Counted from the stretch's first letter, positions 22,172 through 31,111 are shown. The stretch is DNA of 34,160 nt from Kineosporia sp. R_H_3 (GCF_002198675.1 NZ_MWLL01000088.1:7527-41686); one strand, 5' to 3'. Notes: generated from the sequence alone by a model not told the origin. Numbers and translations: made by a program.

Positions 22172-23400
22172 AGTGCGGCTCCCCTCGGTTCTGCGTGCGC
22201 GCCGTCGTGGTCGGGGCGCGCGGTGGTGACGTGCGACGGGTCCGTCGCGACGTAGGTGTCGGCCGGGGGTTCCCCCTGCGCGACGGCGTCCGGCAGGCGC
22301 AGGGTGAAGGTCGAGCCCTCACCCTCCACGCTCCAGACGGTGACCTCGCCGCCGTGGTTGGCGGCGACGTGCTTGACGATCGACAGGCCGAGACCGGTGC
22401 CGCCGGTGGCCCGCGAGCGGGCCGGGTCGACGCGGTAGAACCGCTCGAAGATCCGGGCCTGCTCGGCCGGCGGGATCCCGATGCCCTGGTCGCTCACGGC
22501 GACCTCGACGAGGCCGTCGACCCGCCGGACGGCGACCCCGACGCGGGTCATCTCCGGCGAGTAGGCGATCGCATTGTCGATGAGGTTGCGGACGGCGGTC
22601 ACGAGGAGGTTGTCGTCACCGAAGACGACCCCGCCGTCGTCCCCGCCGGTGACGACCTCGATCCGCTTGGCCTGGGCCGCGAGCCGGCACCGGTCGACGG
22701 CGTCGGCGATGATCTCGTCGACGTCGCACGGCTCGGGCGGGTGCGTGGCGTCGGCGACCTGCAGCCGGGAGAGGTCGATGATCTCCTGCACGAGCGTGGA
22801 CAGCCGCATGGACTCGCGCTGCATCCGCTCGGAGAAGTGCTGGACGGCGTCCGGGTCGTCGGAGGCGTCGTGGACCGCCTCGGCGAGCAGGTGCAGCGCG
22901 CCGATCGGGGTCTTCAGCTCGTGGCTGACGTTCGCGACGAAGTCCCGGCGGATCTCCTCGACGCGGCGGGCCTCGGTGCGGTCCTCGACGAGCACGAGGA
23001 CGTGCTCCGGGCCGAGCGGGGCGACCCGGGCGTGGACGACGAGCCGGGCCCGCCCGAGCGGGCCCCGGGCAAGCTCGAGCTCGCGCTCGCGGACCAGGCC
23101 GAAGCGGCGGGCCTCGGCGGCCATCTCGCGCAGCTCGGCGTGGACGATGTCGTGCCCGCGGACGAGGCCGAACGCGTACGCCGCCGGGCTGGCCTTGACG
23201 ACGCCGTCCGCGGTGTCGAGGACGACGGCCGCCGACCGCAGCACGGAGAGCACCTCCCCGACGCCCGGCGGCAGCTCGGGCTCGGGCAGGCTGGCCAGGC
23301 CGAGCCGCTCGGTCTCGCTGATCCGGAACGCGAAGACGGCCAGGGCGCCGACCAGGAGGCCGACGAGCCCGGCGAGCACCGCCGCCGCAGACGCGTCCAC
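22168..23400 (-). CDS. senX3: Phosphate-sensing histidine kinase SenX3
   Basis: 410 residues. One hydrophobic N-terminal stretch (AAAVLAGLVGLLVGALAVFA) rather than a large external sensor, a PAS-like region (~45-145), HisKA with His160 in FVANVSHELKTPIGALHLL, and HATPase boxes NLIDNAIAYSP, VSDQGIGIPPAEQ and GGTGLGLSIVKHVAANHGG. It would phosphorylate RegX3; SenX3-type kinases are thought to work with PhoU and the Pst system. The tail after residue ~375 is polar and unstructured. The GTG start at 23400 has no strong ribosome site. Confidence 0.93.
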   Translation of the reverse strand: MDASAAAVLAGLVGLLVGALAVFAFRISETERLGLASLPEPELPPGVGEVLSVLRSAAVVLDTADGVVKASPAAYAFGLVRGHDIVHAELREMAAEARRFGLVRERELELARGPLGRARLVVHARVAPLGPEHVLVLVEDRTEARRVEEIRRDFVANVSHELKTPIGALHLLAEAVHDASDDPDAVQHFSERMQRESMRLSTLVQEIIDLSRLQVADATHPPEPCDVDEIIADAVDRCRLAAQAKRIEVVTGGDDGGVVFGDDNLLVTAVRNLIDNAIAYSPEMTRVGVAVRRVDGLVEVAVSDQGIGIPPAEQARIFERFYRVDPARSRATGGTGLGLSIVKHVAANHGGEVTVWSVEGEGSTFTLRLPDAVAQGEPPADTYVATDPSHVTTARPDHDGAHAEPRGAAL

Positions 23401-23473
23401 GTCGTTCAGCGTAGGGCCGGATCCGGCCGGCGGAAGGCCACGGGCGGCCGACCGGGTGATCCCTTCGCCGCGA

Positions 23474-23533
23474 GTTCACCTTGCGGCCGGGACCCGTTCA
23501 ACCCCCGCTCCCGCCCGCCTGCCACCGTTCACC
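23474..23533. promoter_or_regulatory. GTTCA(C/A)C repeats resembling PHO/RegX3 boxes
   Basis: GTTCACC at 23474-23480, GTTCAAC at 23496-23502 and GTTCACC at 23527-23533, in the senX3-phoU divergent gap. The first two are 22 bases apart (two 11-base units). Actinobacterial PhoP/RegX3 sites are built from GTTCA-type 11-base direct repeats, so autoregulation is likely. Confidence 0.5.
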
Positions 23534-23590
23534 GGGGCGCCGCCGTGGGGTCGGGGGCCGCATGTCGTCCCGCGGGTCGTCGCCGCAGGT

Positions 23591-23620
23591 CAGCCGTAGT
23601 CAGCAGCAGTCAGCCGTAGT
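23591..23620. repeat. Three 10-bp tandem repeats before phoU
   Basis: CAGCCGTAGT, CAGCAGCAGT, CAGCCGTAGT in a row, preceded by a more degenerate unit (23581-23590). They end 26 bases before the phoU ATG, in the presumed leader or promoter. Confidence 0.6.
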
Positions 23621-23646
23621 TCAGAACCGTCGAGGAGACACCAGCG

Positions 23647-24330
23647 ATGCGAGAGCACTTCCACGGCGAGCTGGCCGTGCTGTCCGAGGGCATGGTCGAG
23701 ATGACCCGGCTCGTGGGGTCCGCGATCGCCCGCGGCACGACCGCTCTCCTGGACGCCGACCTCGGCCTGGCCGAGAGCGTCATCGCGGCGGACGAGCAGA
23801 TCGACGCCCTCCAGATCGACCTCGAGGAGCGGTCCTTCGGCCTCATCGCCCGGCAGCAGCCGGTCGCGACCGACCTGCGGGTCATCATCACCGGGCTGCG
23901 GATGACCGCCGACCTGGAGCGGATGGGCGACCTCGCCCGGCACGTCGCCAAGCTCGCCCGGATGCGCTACCCCGGGTCGGCGATCCCCGCCGAGCTGCGC
24001 GGCACGATCGTCGAGATGGGCCAGGTCGCCGAGCGCGTCGTCGCGAAGACCGGTTCGGTCATCGCGACCCGCGACCTCACGCTCGCCGCCGAGCTCGAGA
24101 CGGACGACGACGCGATGGACCAGCTGCACCGCACGCTGTTCGCGGTGCTGCTGTCGCCCGACTGGGAGCACGGCATCGAGACCGCGATCGACGTCACGCT
24201 CTGCGGGCGGTACTACGAGCGCTTCGCCGACCACGCGGTGTCGGTCGCGCGCCGCGTCGTCTACCTCGTGACGGGCGAGCGCCCGCACGTGACGTCGTCC
24301 GAGCACCAGACCGGCCTGCGCCCCGCCTGA
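23647..24330 (+). CDS. phoU: Phosphate transport/signalling regulator PhoU
   Basis: 227 residues, two three-helix PhoU repeats. Metal-site-type motifs: MTADLERMGDLARHVAKLAR in the first repeat and YYERFADHAVSVARRVVYLV in the second, with a conserved start MREHFHGELAVLSEGMVEM. PhoU dampens phosphate signalling by linking the Pst transporter to the kinase. ATG 23647 has GAGGAG upstream. It is divergent from senX3-regX3 and convergent with gpmA; no pst genes are in the window. Confidence 0.95.
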   Translation: MREHFHGELAVLSEGMVEMTRLVGSAIARGTTALLDADLGLAESVIAADEQIDALQIDLEERSFGLIARQQPVATDLRVIITGLRMTADLERMGDLARHVAKLARMRYPGSAIPAELRGTIVEMGQVAERVVAKTGSVIATRDLTLAAELETDDDAMDQLHRTLFAVLLSPDWEHGIETAIDVTLCGRYYERFADHAVSVARRVVYLVTGERPHVTSSEHQTGLRPA

Positions 24331-24349
24331 CCCCGTCACCCTCCCCGCG

Positions 24350-24398
24350 AGTTACCAGCGCGTATGACCCATCTAGCGGGTCATACGCGCTAGTAGCT
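24350..24398. terminator. Bidirectional terminator between phoU and gpmA
   Basis: A perfect 14-bp core (24357-24370 with 24378-24391) extends to 21 bp with two imperfect pairs (24350-24370 with 24378-24398), around a 7-base loop. It is less GC-rich than the surroundings. Confidence 0.8.
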
Positions 24399-24415
24399 GC
24401 TGGGGACGGGGTGGG

Positions 24416-25159
24416 TCAGCGGCCCTGGTTGGCGACGGCTGCGGCGGCGGCCGCGGCGGCCTCGGGGTCGAGGTAGGTGCCTCCGGGCACGGTCGGCGCG
24501 AGGTTCTCGTCGAGCTCGTAGACCAGGGGCATGCCGGTCGGGATGTTCAGGCCGGCGATCGCCTCGTCGCTGATGCCGTCGAGGTGCTTGACGAGCGCGC
24601 GCAGCGAGTTGCCGTGCGCCGCGACGAGCACGACCTTGCCCGCGCGCAGGTCCGGGACGATGTCGGTGTCCCAGTAGGGCAGCATCCGGACGACGACGTC
24701 CTTGAGGCACTCGCTCGCGGGCATGTCCGCGCCGAGGCCGGCGTACCGCGGGTCGCCCGCCTGGCTGAACTCGTCGCCGTCCTCGATGGGCGGCGGCGGG
24801 ACGTCGTACGAGCGGCGCCAGAGCATGAACTGCTCCTCGCCGTACGTGTCGAGCGTCTGCTTCTTGTCCTTGCCCTGGAGCGCGCCGTAGTGCCGCTCGT
24901 TGAGGCGCCAGTGCCGCTTGACGGGGATCCAGTGCCGGTCCGCGGCGTCGAGCGCGAGGTTCGCGGTCGTGATGGCGCGGCGCAGCAGCGAGGTGTGGAC
25001 GACGTCCGGCAGGACGCCGGCCTCGGTGAGGAGCCGGCCACCGGCCTCGGCCTCGGCGCGGCCCTTGTCCGACAGCGGGACGTCGACCCAGCCGGTGAAG
25101 AGGTTCTTCGCGTTCCAGTCGCTCTCGCCGTGGCGGAGCAGGACGAGCGTGTAGGTCAT
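24416..25159 (-). CDS. gpmA: 2,3-bisphosphoglycerate-dependent phosphoglycerate mutase
   Basis: 247 residues. Interconverts 3- and 2-phosphoglycerate in glycolysis. [20 protein letters not shown] contains catalytic His10; [24 protein letters not shown] and [19 protein letters not shown] with the second His are all typical of the dPGM family. A short Ala-rich tail follows. ATG 25159 is seven bases after TAGCCT (25167-25172), which overlaps the ybjN-like stop, so the gene seems to have its own leaderless promoter. The order regX3-senX3-(phoU)-gpm-ybjN-mshA matches mycobacteria. Confidence 0.96.
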   Translation of the reverse strand: MTYTLVLLRHGESDWNAKNLFTGWVDVPLSDKGRAEAEAGGRLLTEAGVLPDVVHTSLLRRAITTANLALDAADRHWIPVKRHWRLNERHYGALQGKDKKQTLDTYGEEQFMLWRRSYDVPPPPIEDGDEFSQAGDPRYAGLGADMPASECLKDVVVRMLPYWDTDIVPDLRAGKVVLVAAHGNSLRALVKHLDGISDEAIAGLNIPTGMPLVYELDENLAPTVPGGTYLDPEAAAAAAAAVANQGR

Positions 25160-25166
25160 GCGGGAA

Positions 25167-25172
25167 AGGCTA
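25167..25172 (-). promoter_or_regulatory. -10 box of a leaderless gpmA promoter
   Basis: TAGCCT on the minus strand, seven bases before the gpmA ATG; its first three bases are the TAG stop of the upstream gene. Confidence 0.5.
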
Positions 25173-25772
25173 GTGGGCCGCGGCAGGGCCCTCGGGGGCC
25201 GTCCGGTCCTCGGAACCCGGCGCCTGCGACGGCTGCTCCGACGACGGCTCCGACGACGGCTCCGACGACGGCTCGAGCAGATGCCGGAACGCCTCGAGGT
25301 TGTGCGTCGGCTCGCCGCGCGACACCCGCCACGCCCACTCCCGCTTCATCGAGCTGACGAAGCCGATCGCGAGGAGCTCGTTGAAGGCCCCGTCGGACGC
25401 CGTGAGCACCGCACCGAGGAGCCGGTCGAGCTCGTCCTCGGTGACGGCGTCGACGGGCAGCCGGCCGACGACGAAGACGTCCCCGGCGGGGTCGAGGGCG
25501 AAGGCGATGCCGGGCAGGCGCAGGTTGCGCCGCAGGAGCCAGCGGTAGAACTCCTCGTGGTTCTCGTCCGGGCGGCGGACGACGAACGCCGACGCGGTGA
25601 GCGCGGCGTCACCGACGAGGATCGAGACGGCCGTGCGCAGCTTCGCCTCACCGGGCAGGACGACGACGACCTCGCCGGGGCGGGCCCCGAGGTCCGACTC
25701 GACCCCGGCGCCCGCGACCCAGGCGTGCACCGCGGCCTCGGCGCGCTCGCGGGGCGACATCCCGTCGGTCAC
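25170..25772 (-). CDS. YbjN-domain protein
   Basis: 200 residues. A YbjN (type III secretion chaperone-like) fold: [60 protein letters not shown] and [13 protein letters not shown]. Function in actinobacteria is unknown; an orthologue sits beside mshA in mycobacteria (Rv0487). The C-terminal tail is disordered with an EPSS repeat encoded by a 12-base tandem repeat. GTG 25772 overlaps the mshA stop (GTGA), so it is coupled to mshA. Confidence 0.9.
   Translation of the reverse strand: MTDGMSPRERAEAAVHAWVAGAGVESDLGARPGEVVVVLPGEAKLRTAVSILVGDAALTASAFVVRRPDENHEEFYRWLLRRNLRLPGIAFALDPAGDVFVVGRLPVDAVTEDELDRLLGAVLTASDGAFNELLAIGFVSSMKREWAWRVSRGEPTHNLEAFRHLLEPSSEPSSEPSSEQPSQAPGSEDRTAPEGPAAAH
25235..25270. 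repeat. 12-bp tandem repeat, three copies, within the YbjN-like gene
   Basis: Three exact copies of GCTCCGACGACG, encoding an EPSS-type repeat in the disordered tail. Copy number may vary between strains without shifting the frame. Confidence 0.85.
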
Positions 25773-27181
25773 GGCGCCACGGCCAGGCCGCTGCCCAGAC
25801 CCGCCAGCGCCGGCCCGGCGGGCACGAGGAGCGGCCCGGAACCGGCGCCCAGCGGGGCCCGGAGCAGGTTGCGGTGCCGGTCGACGGCCTCGGCGTACGC
25901 CTCGAGCGTGCGGTCGACGGTCGCCTCCCAGCTGAACCGGCTCGCGTGCAGCACCGCGGCGGCCGCCATCGCGTCCCGGCGCGGCCGGTCGGCGAGCAGA
26001 CCGCCGAGCACCCGGGCCCAGTCGAGCGGGTCGTGCCCGTCGACGAGGAGCCCGCTCACGCCGTCCGACACGGCGGTGGGCAGCCCGCCGACCGCGGCGG
26101 CGACGACCGGCGAGCCGCAGGCCTGCGCCTCGACGGCGACCAGCCCGAACGACTCGTTGTACGACGGCACGGTGACGACGTCGGCCGCCCGGTACCAGTG
26201 CGCGAGCAGCGCCCGCGGGGCCGGCGGGTGGAACGTCACGACGCCGCCGAGGCCCAGGTCGGCGACGAGCCGCTGGAGCTCCTCGGGGCGGTCGAGCCCG
26301 CTGCCGCTCGGGCCGCCGACGATCGCGACCTGGAGCGGGCGGGCCACGCCGCCGGCGGCCCGCTCGCGGACCAGGTGCGCGGCGGCCCGCACGAGCACGT
26401 CGGGCGCCTTGAGCGGCTGGATCCGGCCGACGAAGAGCAGCAGGTCGGCGTCCTGCGGGACGCCGAGGCGCCGCCGGGCCGCGGCGCGGCCGTCCGGGCC
26501 CCCTGGGGTGAAGACGTCGAGGTCGACCCCGGGCGGGACGACGGAGACGCGCTCGGGGCGGGCGCCGTAGAGCTCGACGAGCTGGCGGGCCTCGTCGTCG
26601 GTGTTCGCGACGAGCCCGTCGGCGGCGTCGACGACCTGCTCCTCGCCGATGACGCGGACGGCCGGCTCGGGCCGGTCGCCGTCCGCGAGCATGGCGTTCT
26701 TCACCTTGGCCATGGTGTGCATCGTGTGGACGAGCGGGGTGCACCAGCGGTCGGCGGCGAGCCAGCCGACCTGGCCGGAGAGCCAGTAGTGCGAGTGCAC
26801 GAGGTCGTACCAGCCCGGCTCGCGGCGGGCCTCGACGCGCATGACGCCCGCGGTGAACGCGCAGAGCTGGCCGGGCAGGTCGTCCTTCGACAGCCCCTCG
26901 AACGGGCCGGCGGTGACGTGCCGGACGAGCACGCCCGGCGCCAGCTCGGTGACCGGCTCGGCACCGCTCGACGTGGCCCGGGTGAAGATCTCGACCTCGG
27001 TGCCGCGGGCCGCCAGCCGGCGGGCGGTCTCGACGATGTAGACGTTCATCCCGCCGGCGTCACCCGTGCCGGGCTGCTCGAGCGGCGAGGTGTGCACCGT
27101 GAGCATCGCGACCCGGCGCGGCGTGCGGTCACGCCCGGCGCGGCCGGACAGCCCTCTGCCGGGCACGGCGGTCGGGGACAC
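25769..27181 (-). CDS. mshA: D-inositol-3-phosphate glycosyltransferase MshA
   Basis: 470 residues, GT4 family, first step of mycothiol synthesis: transfers GlcNAc from UDP-GlcNAc to inositol-1-phosphate. Features: [20 protein letters not shown] and [18 protein letters not shown] at the acceptor side, [54 protein letters not shown], and the donor-site [20 protein letters not shown] 27181 follows AAGGAG by seven bases; the longer frame to 27220 has no ribosome site. It runs into the ybjN-like gene. CysE, for the cysteine part of mycothiol, is 1.1 kb away. Confidence 0.96.
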   Translation of the reverse strand: MSPTAVPGRGLSGRAGRDRTPRRVAMLTVHTSPLEQPGTGDAGGMNVYIVETARRLAARGTEVEIFTRATSSGAEPVTELAPGVLVRHVTAGPFEGLSKDDLPGQLCAFTAGVMRVEARREPGWYDLVHSHYWLSGQVGWLAADRWCTPLVHTMHTMAKVKNAMLADGDRPEPAVRVIGEEQVVDAADGLVANTDDEARQLVELYGARPERVSVVPPGVDLDVFTPGGPDGRAAARRRLGVPQDADLLLFVGRIQPLKAPDVLVRAAAHLVRERAAGGVARPLQVAIVGGPSGSGLDRPEELQRLVADLGLGGVVTFHPPAPRALLAHWYRAADVVTVPSYNESFGLVAVEAQACGSPVVAAAVGGLPTAVSDGVSGLLVDGHDPLDWARVLGGLLADRPRRDAMAAAAVLHASRFSWEATVDRTLEAYAEAVDRHRNLLRAPLGAGSGPLLVPAGPALAGLGSGLAVAP

Positions 27182-27484
27182 TCGCGGCTCCTTCGTCGGC
27201 GGCACGTCGCGCGGGGCCACCCGGCCCCTCTCGCCGCAGGGTGCGAACGCGCCCGGCGGCCGATTGCTTCCGCACCGGCTGCTGCACCCGGACCCGTCGT
27301 GCGCCCGGGCCCGGGCGTCCGGGCCCGGTTCCTGCTGCCGACGCTAGCGCGGCGCACCGACGGGCACCTCGTCGAACCGGTCCCTGGGCCCGGACGAGTC
27401 GCCACGATCCGGGGCATCTCCCCCGCGGACGTCGCCGATCTCACGCGTGCGCGAGCCGCGGGGCCCGCCCCTAGGCTTGCCGTC
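27182..27484. other. 303-base divergent gap between mshA and the methyltransferase gene
   Basis: No gene or RNA is recognisable. It holds a perfect 16-base palindrome, CGCCCGGGCCCGGGCG (27302-27317), followed by another GGGCCC palindrome. It must contain the mshA and methyltransferase promoters; only the latter's -10 box is convincing. Confidence 0.6.
27472..27477 (+). promoter_or_regulatory. -10 box of the leaderless methyltransferase promoter
   Basis: TAGGCT, seven bases before GTG 27485; no Shine-Dalgarno is present. Confidence 0.5.
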
Positions 27485-28315
27485 GTGGCGCGCGCCGGCA
27501 GGCCGACCCGTCCGGTCGGCACCATCACCCGCGGCACGACCAACCCCAACCGGCTGCGCCGCGTCGACCGCTGGCTCGCCGGCCCCCAGGCCTGGCGGCT
27601 GCGCCGGGCCGCCGACCCCGTCGTCGTCGACCTCGGTTACGGCGCGACCCCGGTGACCGCGGTCGAGCTGCGGGACCGGCTGCGCGCCGTCCGGGCCGAC
27701 GTCGAGGTCGTCGGCGTCGAGATCGACCCGGTGCGGGTCACGGCCGCGCTGCCGCTGGCGGGTGACGGTCTGTCGTTCGCCCTCGGGGGCTTCGAGGTGC
27801 CGCTGCCCGGCGGCCGCCGGCCGGTCGTCGTCCGGGCCTTCAACGTGCTGCGGCAGTACGACGAGGCGGACGTCGCGGGGGCCTGGTCCGCGGTCCGGGA
27901 GCGGCTCGCCCCCGGCGGGCTGCTCGTCGACGGCACGTGCGACGAGATCGGCCGGCGCGCCGCCTGGGTCGCCGTGACCGCCGAGGACGGCCCGGTCTCG
28001 CTGACGCTCTCCCTGCGTTTCGGCGCCTTCGAGCGCCCGTCGGACGTCGCGGAGCGGCTGCCGAAGGTCCTCATCCACCGCAACGTCCCCGGCGAGCGGG
28101 TGCACGACGCGCTCGGGGCGCTCGACGCGGCGTGGGCCCGCGCCGCCCACCGGGCGACGTTCGGGGCCCGGCAGCGCTGGGTCGAGACCGCACGGACGCT
28201 GCGGGCCGAGGGCTGGCCGGTCCTCGACGGACCGTCCCGCTGGCGGCTCGGGGAGCTCACGCTGGCGTGGGACGCCGTCCGGCCGGACCAGGTGCCGGGG
28301 CGGACCAGCGGCTAG
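27485..28315 (+). CDS. Class I SAM-dependent methyltransferase-like protein
   Basis: 276 residues. Motif [18 protein letters not shown] and the acidic strand [11 protein letters not shown] show a SAM-binding Rossmann fold; [14 protein letters not shown] and [16 protein letters not shown] are the later core motifs. The N-terminus is basic ([20 protein letters not shown]), and the C-terminal ~100 residues are helical. The substrate is not readable. It is divergent from mshA, a frequent arrangement in actinobacteria. It shares its stop with cysE on the other strand: both use the palindrome CTAG at 28312-28315. Confidence 0.85.
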   Translation: MARAGRPTRPVGTITRGTTNPNRLRRVDRWLAGPQAWRLRRAADPVVVDLGYGATPVTAVELRDRLRAVRADVEVVGVEIDPVRVTAALPLAGDGLSFALGGFEVPLPGGRRPVVVRAFNVLRQYDEADVAGAWSAVRERLAPGGLLVDGTCDEIGRRAAWVAVTAEDGPVSLTLSLRFGAFERPSDVAERLPKVLIHRNVPGERVHDALGALDAAWARAAHRATFGARQRWVETARTLRAEGWPVLDGPSRWRLGELTLAWDAVRPDQVPGRTSG

Positions 28316-29145
28316 ATCTGGTACTCCCCCGGCACCTCGTCGATGAGCTGGTTCATCTCCATCGCGGGCCGGTCGCAGCCCCCGTGCCCGACGACCCGGG
28401 CCGGGACGCCGACGGCGGTCGAGCGCGGCGGCACCGGCTTGAGGACGACGCTGCCGGCGCCGATCCGGCTGTACTCGCCGATCTCGGTGTTGCCGAGGAC
28501 CTTCGCGCCGGCCCCGATCATGACCCCGCGCCGGACCTTCGGGTGCCGGTCGCCGGACTCCTTGCCGGTGCCGCCGAGGGTGACGCCCTGCAGGAGCGAG
28601 ACGTCGTCCTCGACGACGGCGGTCTCGCCGATGACGACCCCGGTGCCGTGGTCGATCATGACCCCGCAGCCGATCCGGGCCGCCGGGTGGATGTCGACCC
28701 CGAACACCTCGGAGATCCGGCTCTGGAAGTGGAAGGCCAGCGCCGTGCGGTCCTTGCCCCACAGCCAGTGCGTCACGCGGTACGCCTGGAGCGAGTGGAA
28801 GCCCTTGAAGAAGAGGAACGGCTCGACGAGCGTGCGGACGGCGGGGTCGCGGTCGTAGATCGCCGACAGGTCCCGGCGGACGTGCTCGCCGAGCATCTCG
28901 TCGTCCTCGAACGCCTCGTCGAAGACCTGGTGCACCTGGAGCGCACCGACGTCGTCGTTCGCGAGCTTGTGCGCGAGGTGGTAGCTGAGCGCCCGCTCCA
29001 TCCGGTCGTGCCCGAGGATCGTCGCGTGGACGAAGCTGGCGAGCACCGGCTCGCCCGCCGCCATCCGGGTGGCGTCGTCCCGCAGCCGCGCCCAGATCGG
29101 GTCACGGACCACGGAGGGGACGACGGAGATCGCGCGGTCGGCCAT
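28312..29145 (-). CDS. cysE: Serine O-acetyltransferase
   Basis: 277 residues, the long E. coli-type form. Makes O-acetylserine for cysteine synthesis. The N-terminal helical domain ([36 protein letters not shown]) precedes a left-handed beta-helix of hexapeptides: [20 protein letters not shown] with the catalytic His, [59 protein letters not shown] 29145 has TACCCT six bases upstream and a GGAG too close to use, suggesting a leaderless start. It supplies cysteine for protein and mycothiol. Confidence 0.95.
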   Translation of the reverse strand: MADRAISVVPSVVRDPIWARLRDDATRMAAGEPVLASFVHATILGHDRMERALSYHLAHKLANDDVGALQVHQVFDEAFEDDEMLGEHVRRDLSAIYDRDPAVRTLVEPFLFFKGFHSLQAYRVTHWLWGKDRTALAFHFQSRISEVFGVDIHPAARIGCGVMIDHGTGVVIGETAVVEDDVSLLQGVTLGGTGKESGDRHPKVRRGVMIGAGAKVLGNTEIGEYSRIGAGSVVLKPVPPRSTAVGVPARVVGHGGCDRPAMEMNQLIDEVPGEYQI

Positions 29146-29212
29146 GCTCCGAGGGTAAGCCGACCGCCCCCGCCCCGGCGACCCGCGCCCCACGACGGCG
29201 CCCGCCGCCCAC

Positions 29213-29286
29213 CGCTCATGCTCGCGGTGGGTACCGCTCCACGGCTCCCGGAGCGCCCTGAACGGTACGCACCGCGAGCACGGGCG
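29213..29286. repeat. Palindromic intergenic element, copy B
   Basis: 27-base arms (29213-29239 and 29260-29286) pair with four imperfect positions around a 20-base loop. The left arm begins CGCTCATGCTCGCGGT as in the element at 5970-6043, and both contain GTACCG(T/C)TC. Here it lies after the MDR oxidoreductase stop and before cysE, so it can terminate the former. Confidence 0.7.
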
Positions 29287-29310
29287 GCAGGCGGGATCGG
29301 TGTGCCGGGC

Positions 29311-30330
29311 TCAGGGCTCGAGCACGACCTTGCCCCGGACCCGGCCGGAGCCGACCCGGCGGACGGCGTCGGCGGCGTCCGCGAGCGGGTAGGTCGCGTC
29401 GACGACCGGGCGCAGCGCCCCGGCCTCGACCCGCTCGGTGAGCAGGGCGAGCGACCGGGTGCTCGTCACCGAGGCGAGCGGTGCGAGCCGCTGCCGGACG
29501 AACGGGTTGAGCAGCAGGGCACGCAGCTGACGGCTGAAGCCGCCGAGCGGGCCGCCCTTGCCCTCGCCGCCGACGAGGACGGCTGCCCCGGTCGGCGTGA
29601 GCAGAGCCCGTAGCCGGCGCAGGGACCGGTTGCCGGCGGTGTCGACGACGACGTCGAACGACCTGTCCGCCTGCGCCGCAACGGGTCCGGCGTCGAAGAC
29701 CGCCCGGTCGACGACCTCGTCGGCGCCGAGCGCCCGGACGTGGTCGGCCTTGTCCGCACCGCAGACGCCGGTGACGTGCGCACCGGCGGCCTTCGCGAGC
29801 TGGACGACCAGGCTGCCGACACCGCCGCCCGCACCGAGCACGAGCACCCGCCTACCCGGCGCGACCGCGCCCTCCCCGGCCGCGCGGACCGCGAGCACCG
29901 CCGTCACGCCGCTCACCGCGAGTGCGGCGGCCTCGGCGAAGGACAGCCCGGAGGGCTTGGTGTGCAACGACTTCGCGGCACCGAGCGCCTTCTGCGCGAA
30001 CGAGCCGCGGACGACGCCGTAGACCTCGTCGCCGACGCGGAAGCCGGTGACCCGCTCACCGACCGCCTCGACGACGCCGGCGGCCTCGAGCCCCGGCGTG
30101 CGCTGCCGCGGGCGGCGCAGGCCGGTGGCGACCCGCACCCCCTTCGGCAGACCGGTCACGAGGTGCCAGGCGCCGCGGTCGACGCCGGCGGCACGGACGG
30201 CGACGAGCACGTCGTCCGGGCCGGGTCGCGGGACGGCGACGTCCTCGACGGCGAGCGCGCGGCCGAGCGCGTCGCCGTCGGCATAGGCGTTCTGCACCAG
30301 GGCTTTCATCGTGGCGGGCGGAGCGCTCAT
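29311..30330 (-). CDS. MDR-family NAD(P)-dependent oxidoreductase (quinone reductase-like)
   Basis: 339 residues. Medium-chain dehydrogenase/reductase without the catalytic zinc Cys/His set. The N-terminal GroES-like part (VLVAVRAAGVDRGAWHLVTG, TPGLEAAGVVEAVGERVTGF, VGDEVYGVVRGSFAQ) is followed by the Rossmann motif VLGAGGGVGSLVVQLAKAAG and FDVVVDTAGNRSLRRL. Members of this class (zinc-free NAD(P)H:quinone or enone reductases) often detoxify electrophiles. The ATG overlaps the regulator's stop (ATGA). It is the last gene of a three-gene operon and is followed by repeat copy B. Confidence 0.92.
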   Translation of the reverse strand: MSAPPATMKALVQNAYADGDALGRALAVEDVAVPRPGPDDVLVAVRAAGVDRGAWHLVTGLPKGVRVATGLRRPRQRTPGLEAAGVVEAVGERVTGFRVGDEVYGVVRGSFAQKALGAAKSLHTKPSGLSFAEAAALAVSGVTAVLAVRAAGEGAVAPGRRVLVLGAGGGVGSLVVQLAKAAGAHVTGVCGADKADHVRALGADEVVDRAVFDAGPVAAQADRSFDVVVDTAGNRSLRRLRALLTPTGAAVLVGGEGKGGPLGGFSRQLRALLLNPFVRQRLAPLASVTSTRSLALLTERVEAGALRPVVDATYPLADAADAVRRVGSGRVRGKVVLEP

Positions 30331-30548
30331 GAGGGGTCCTCGGGATAGTGGAAGACGGCGTCGAGCGGGACGCCGAAGGCACGGGCGATCTGGAACGCGA
30401 CCTCGAGCGACGGGCTGTACCGGCCCTGCTCGATCGCGATGAGGGTCTGCCGGGTGACGCCGATCCGGTCGGCGAGCTGGGCCTGGGTCATCTCGCCGTG
30501 ACTGAAGCGCAGCGCCCGGATCGAGTTCGTGACCCGCGTCGGCCTCAC
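30327..30548 (-). CDS. Small XRE-family DNA-binding regulator
   Basis: 73 residues, almost entirely one helix-turn-helix domain: FSHGEMTQAQLADRIGVTRQ, TLIAIEQGRYSPSLEVAFQI, ARAFGVPLDAVFHYPED. This is the short YozG/YgzD-like type, usually a dimeric repressor encoded with a small membrane protein. GTG 30548 overlaps the upstream stop (GTGA). Its probable targets are the two palindromes at 31004-31069 in front of its own operon. Confidence 0.92.
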   Translation of the reverse strand: MRPTRVTNSIRALRFSHGEMTQAQLADRIGVTRQTLIAIEQGRYSPSLEVAFQIARAFGVPLDAVFHYPEDPS

Positions 30549-30973
30549 CACGGCAGGCCCACGCGGTACATGACGACCTTGGCGACCGACCCGACGACGG
30601 CCGAGAGCACGAACCCGAGGTAGATCGCGTTGGCGATCCAGAACGGGTGCTGCTCGGCGAGCGCGAGGAGCATCGCCGTGACGGCGCCGATGACGAGGAA
30701 GGCCTGGCCGACCTGGTCCCCGAGACGGCCGATCTCGGCGTCCCGGTCGTCCGTCGTCCGCGGGTCCCGCGGCCGCAGGACGCCGAGCGCGACCTCGACG
30801 GCGACGTTCGCCACGATCGCGCCGCCGACCGACCACAGGAGCGCCCCGGCGTAGGGGACGCCGGGCAGCGACACCCCGTCGCCGAGCCGCCCCAGGACGA
30901 CCACGACGTACGCGGCGTAGGCGAGCACGGCGACGACGAGCATCGTCCACGCGCGCTTCTCGAGGAAGGTCAT
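30545..30973 (-). CDS. Small membrane protein of a regulator operon
   Basis: 142 residues with four membrane segments in two pairs (WTMLVVAVLAYAAYVVVVL; YAGALLWSVGGAIVANVAVE; GQAFLVIGAVTAMLLALAE; WIANAIYLGFVLSAVVGSVA), split by a polar loop (RPRDPRTTDDRDAEIGRLGD). It is similar in layout to DUF2178-type proteins often paired with short XRE regulators; the family name is tentative. ATG 30973 follows GGAGGA by five bases. First gene of the operon. Confidence 0.82.
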   Translation of the reverse strand: MTFLEKRAWTMLVVAVLAYAAYVVVVLGRLGDGVSLPGVPYAGALLWSVGGAIVANVAVEVALGVLRPRDPRTTDDRDAEIGRLGDQVGQAFLVIGAVTAMLLALAEQHPFWIANAIYLGFVLSAVVGSVAKVVMYRVGLPW

Positions 30974-31003
30974 GACGGTCCTCCGGACGGGTCCGACCCT
31001 GCG

Positions 31004-31069
31004 ATGTACAGAATCTTTGACATCTCGAAGGTAAAGCAGAGTGGACACGAGGTCAAGAATTCTTTACAT
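31004..31069 (-). promoter_or_regulatory. Promoter flanked by two palindromic operators
   Basis: Minus-strand -35 TTGACC (31051-31056), 17-base spacer, -10 TACCTT (31028-31033). Palindrome 1, ATGTACAGAATCTTTGACAT (31004-31023), covers the expected start point and leader. Palindrome 2, AGGTCAAGAATTCTTTACAT (31050-31069), covers the -35. Consensus ATGT(A/C)AAGAATTCTTTACAT; centres are 46 bases apart. Both are AT-rich islands. The co-encoded XRE protein is the obvious ligand. Confidence 0.7.
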
Positions 31070-31111
31070 GCCGTCGCTGACGAAGCCCCCTTGCGAGGAG
31101 GGCGCGACCGG

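Noticed and set aside
25235-25270. Short direct repeats as a CRISPR array
   Set aside because: 12-base units without spacers, in frame inside a coding tail.
25874-27484. Very long plus-strand frame running from inside mshA into the methyltransferase
   Set aside because: Only the part from GTG 27485 has recognisable motifs; the rest is antisense to mshA and low-complexity.
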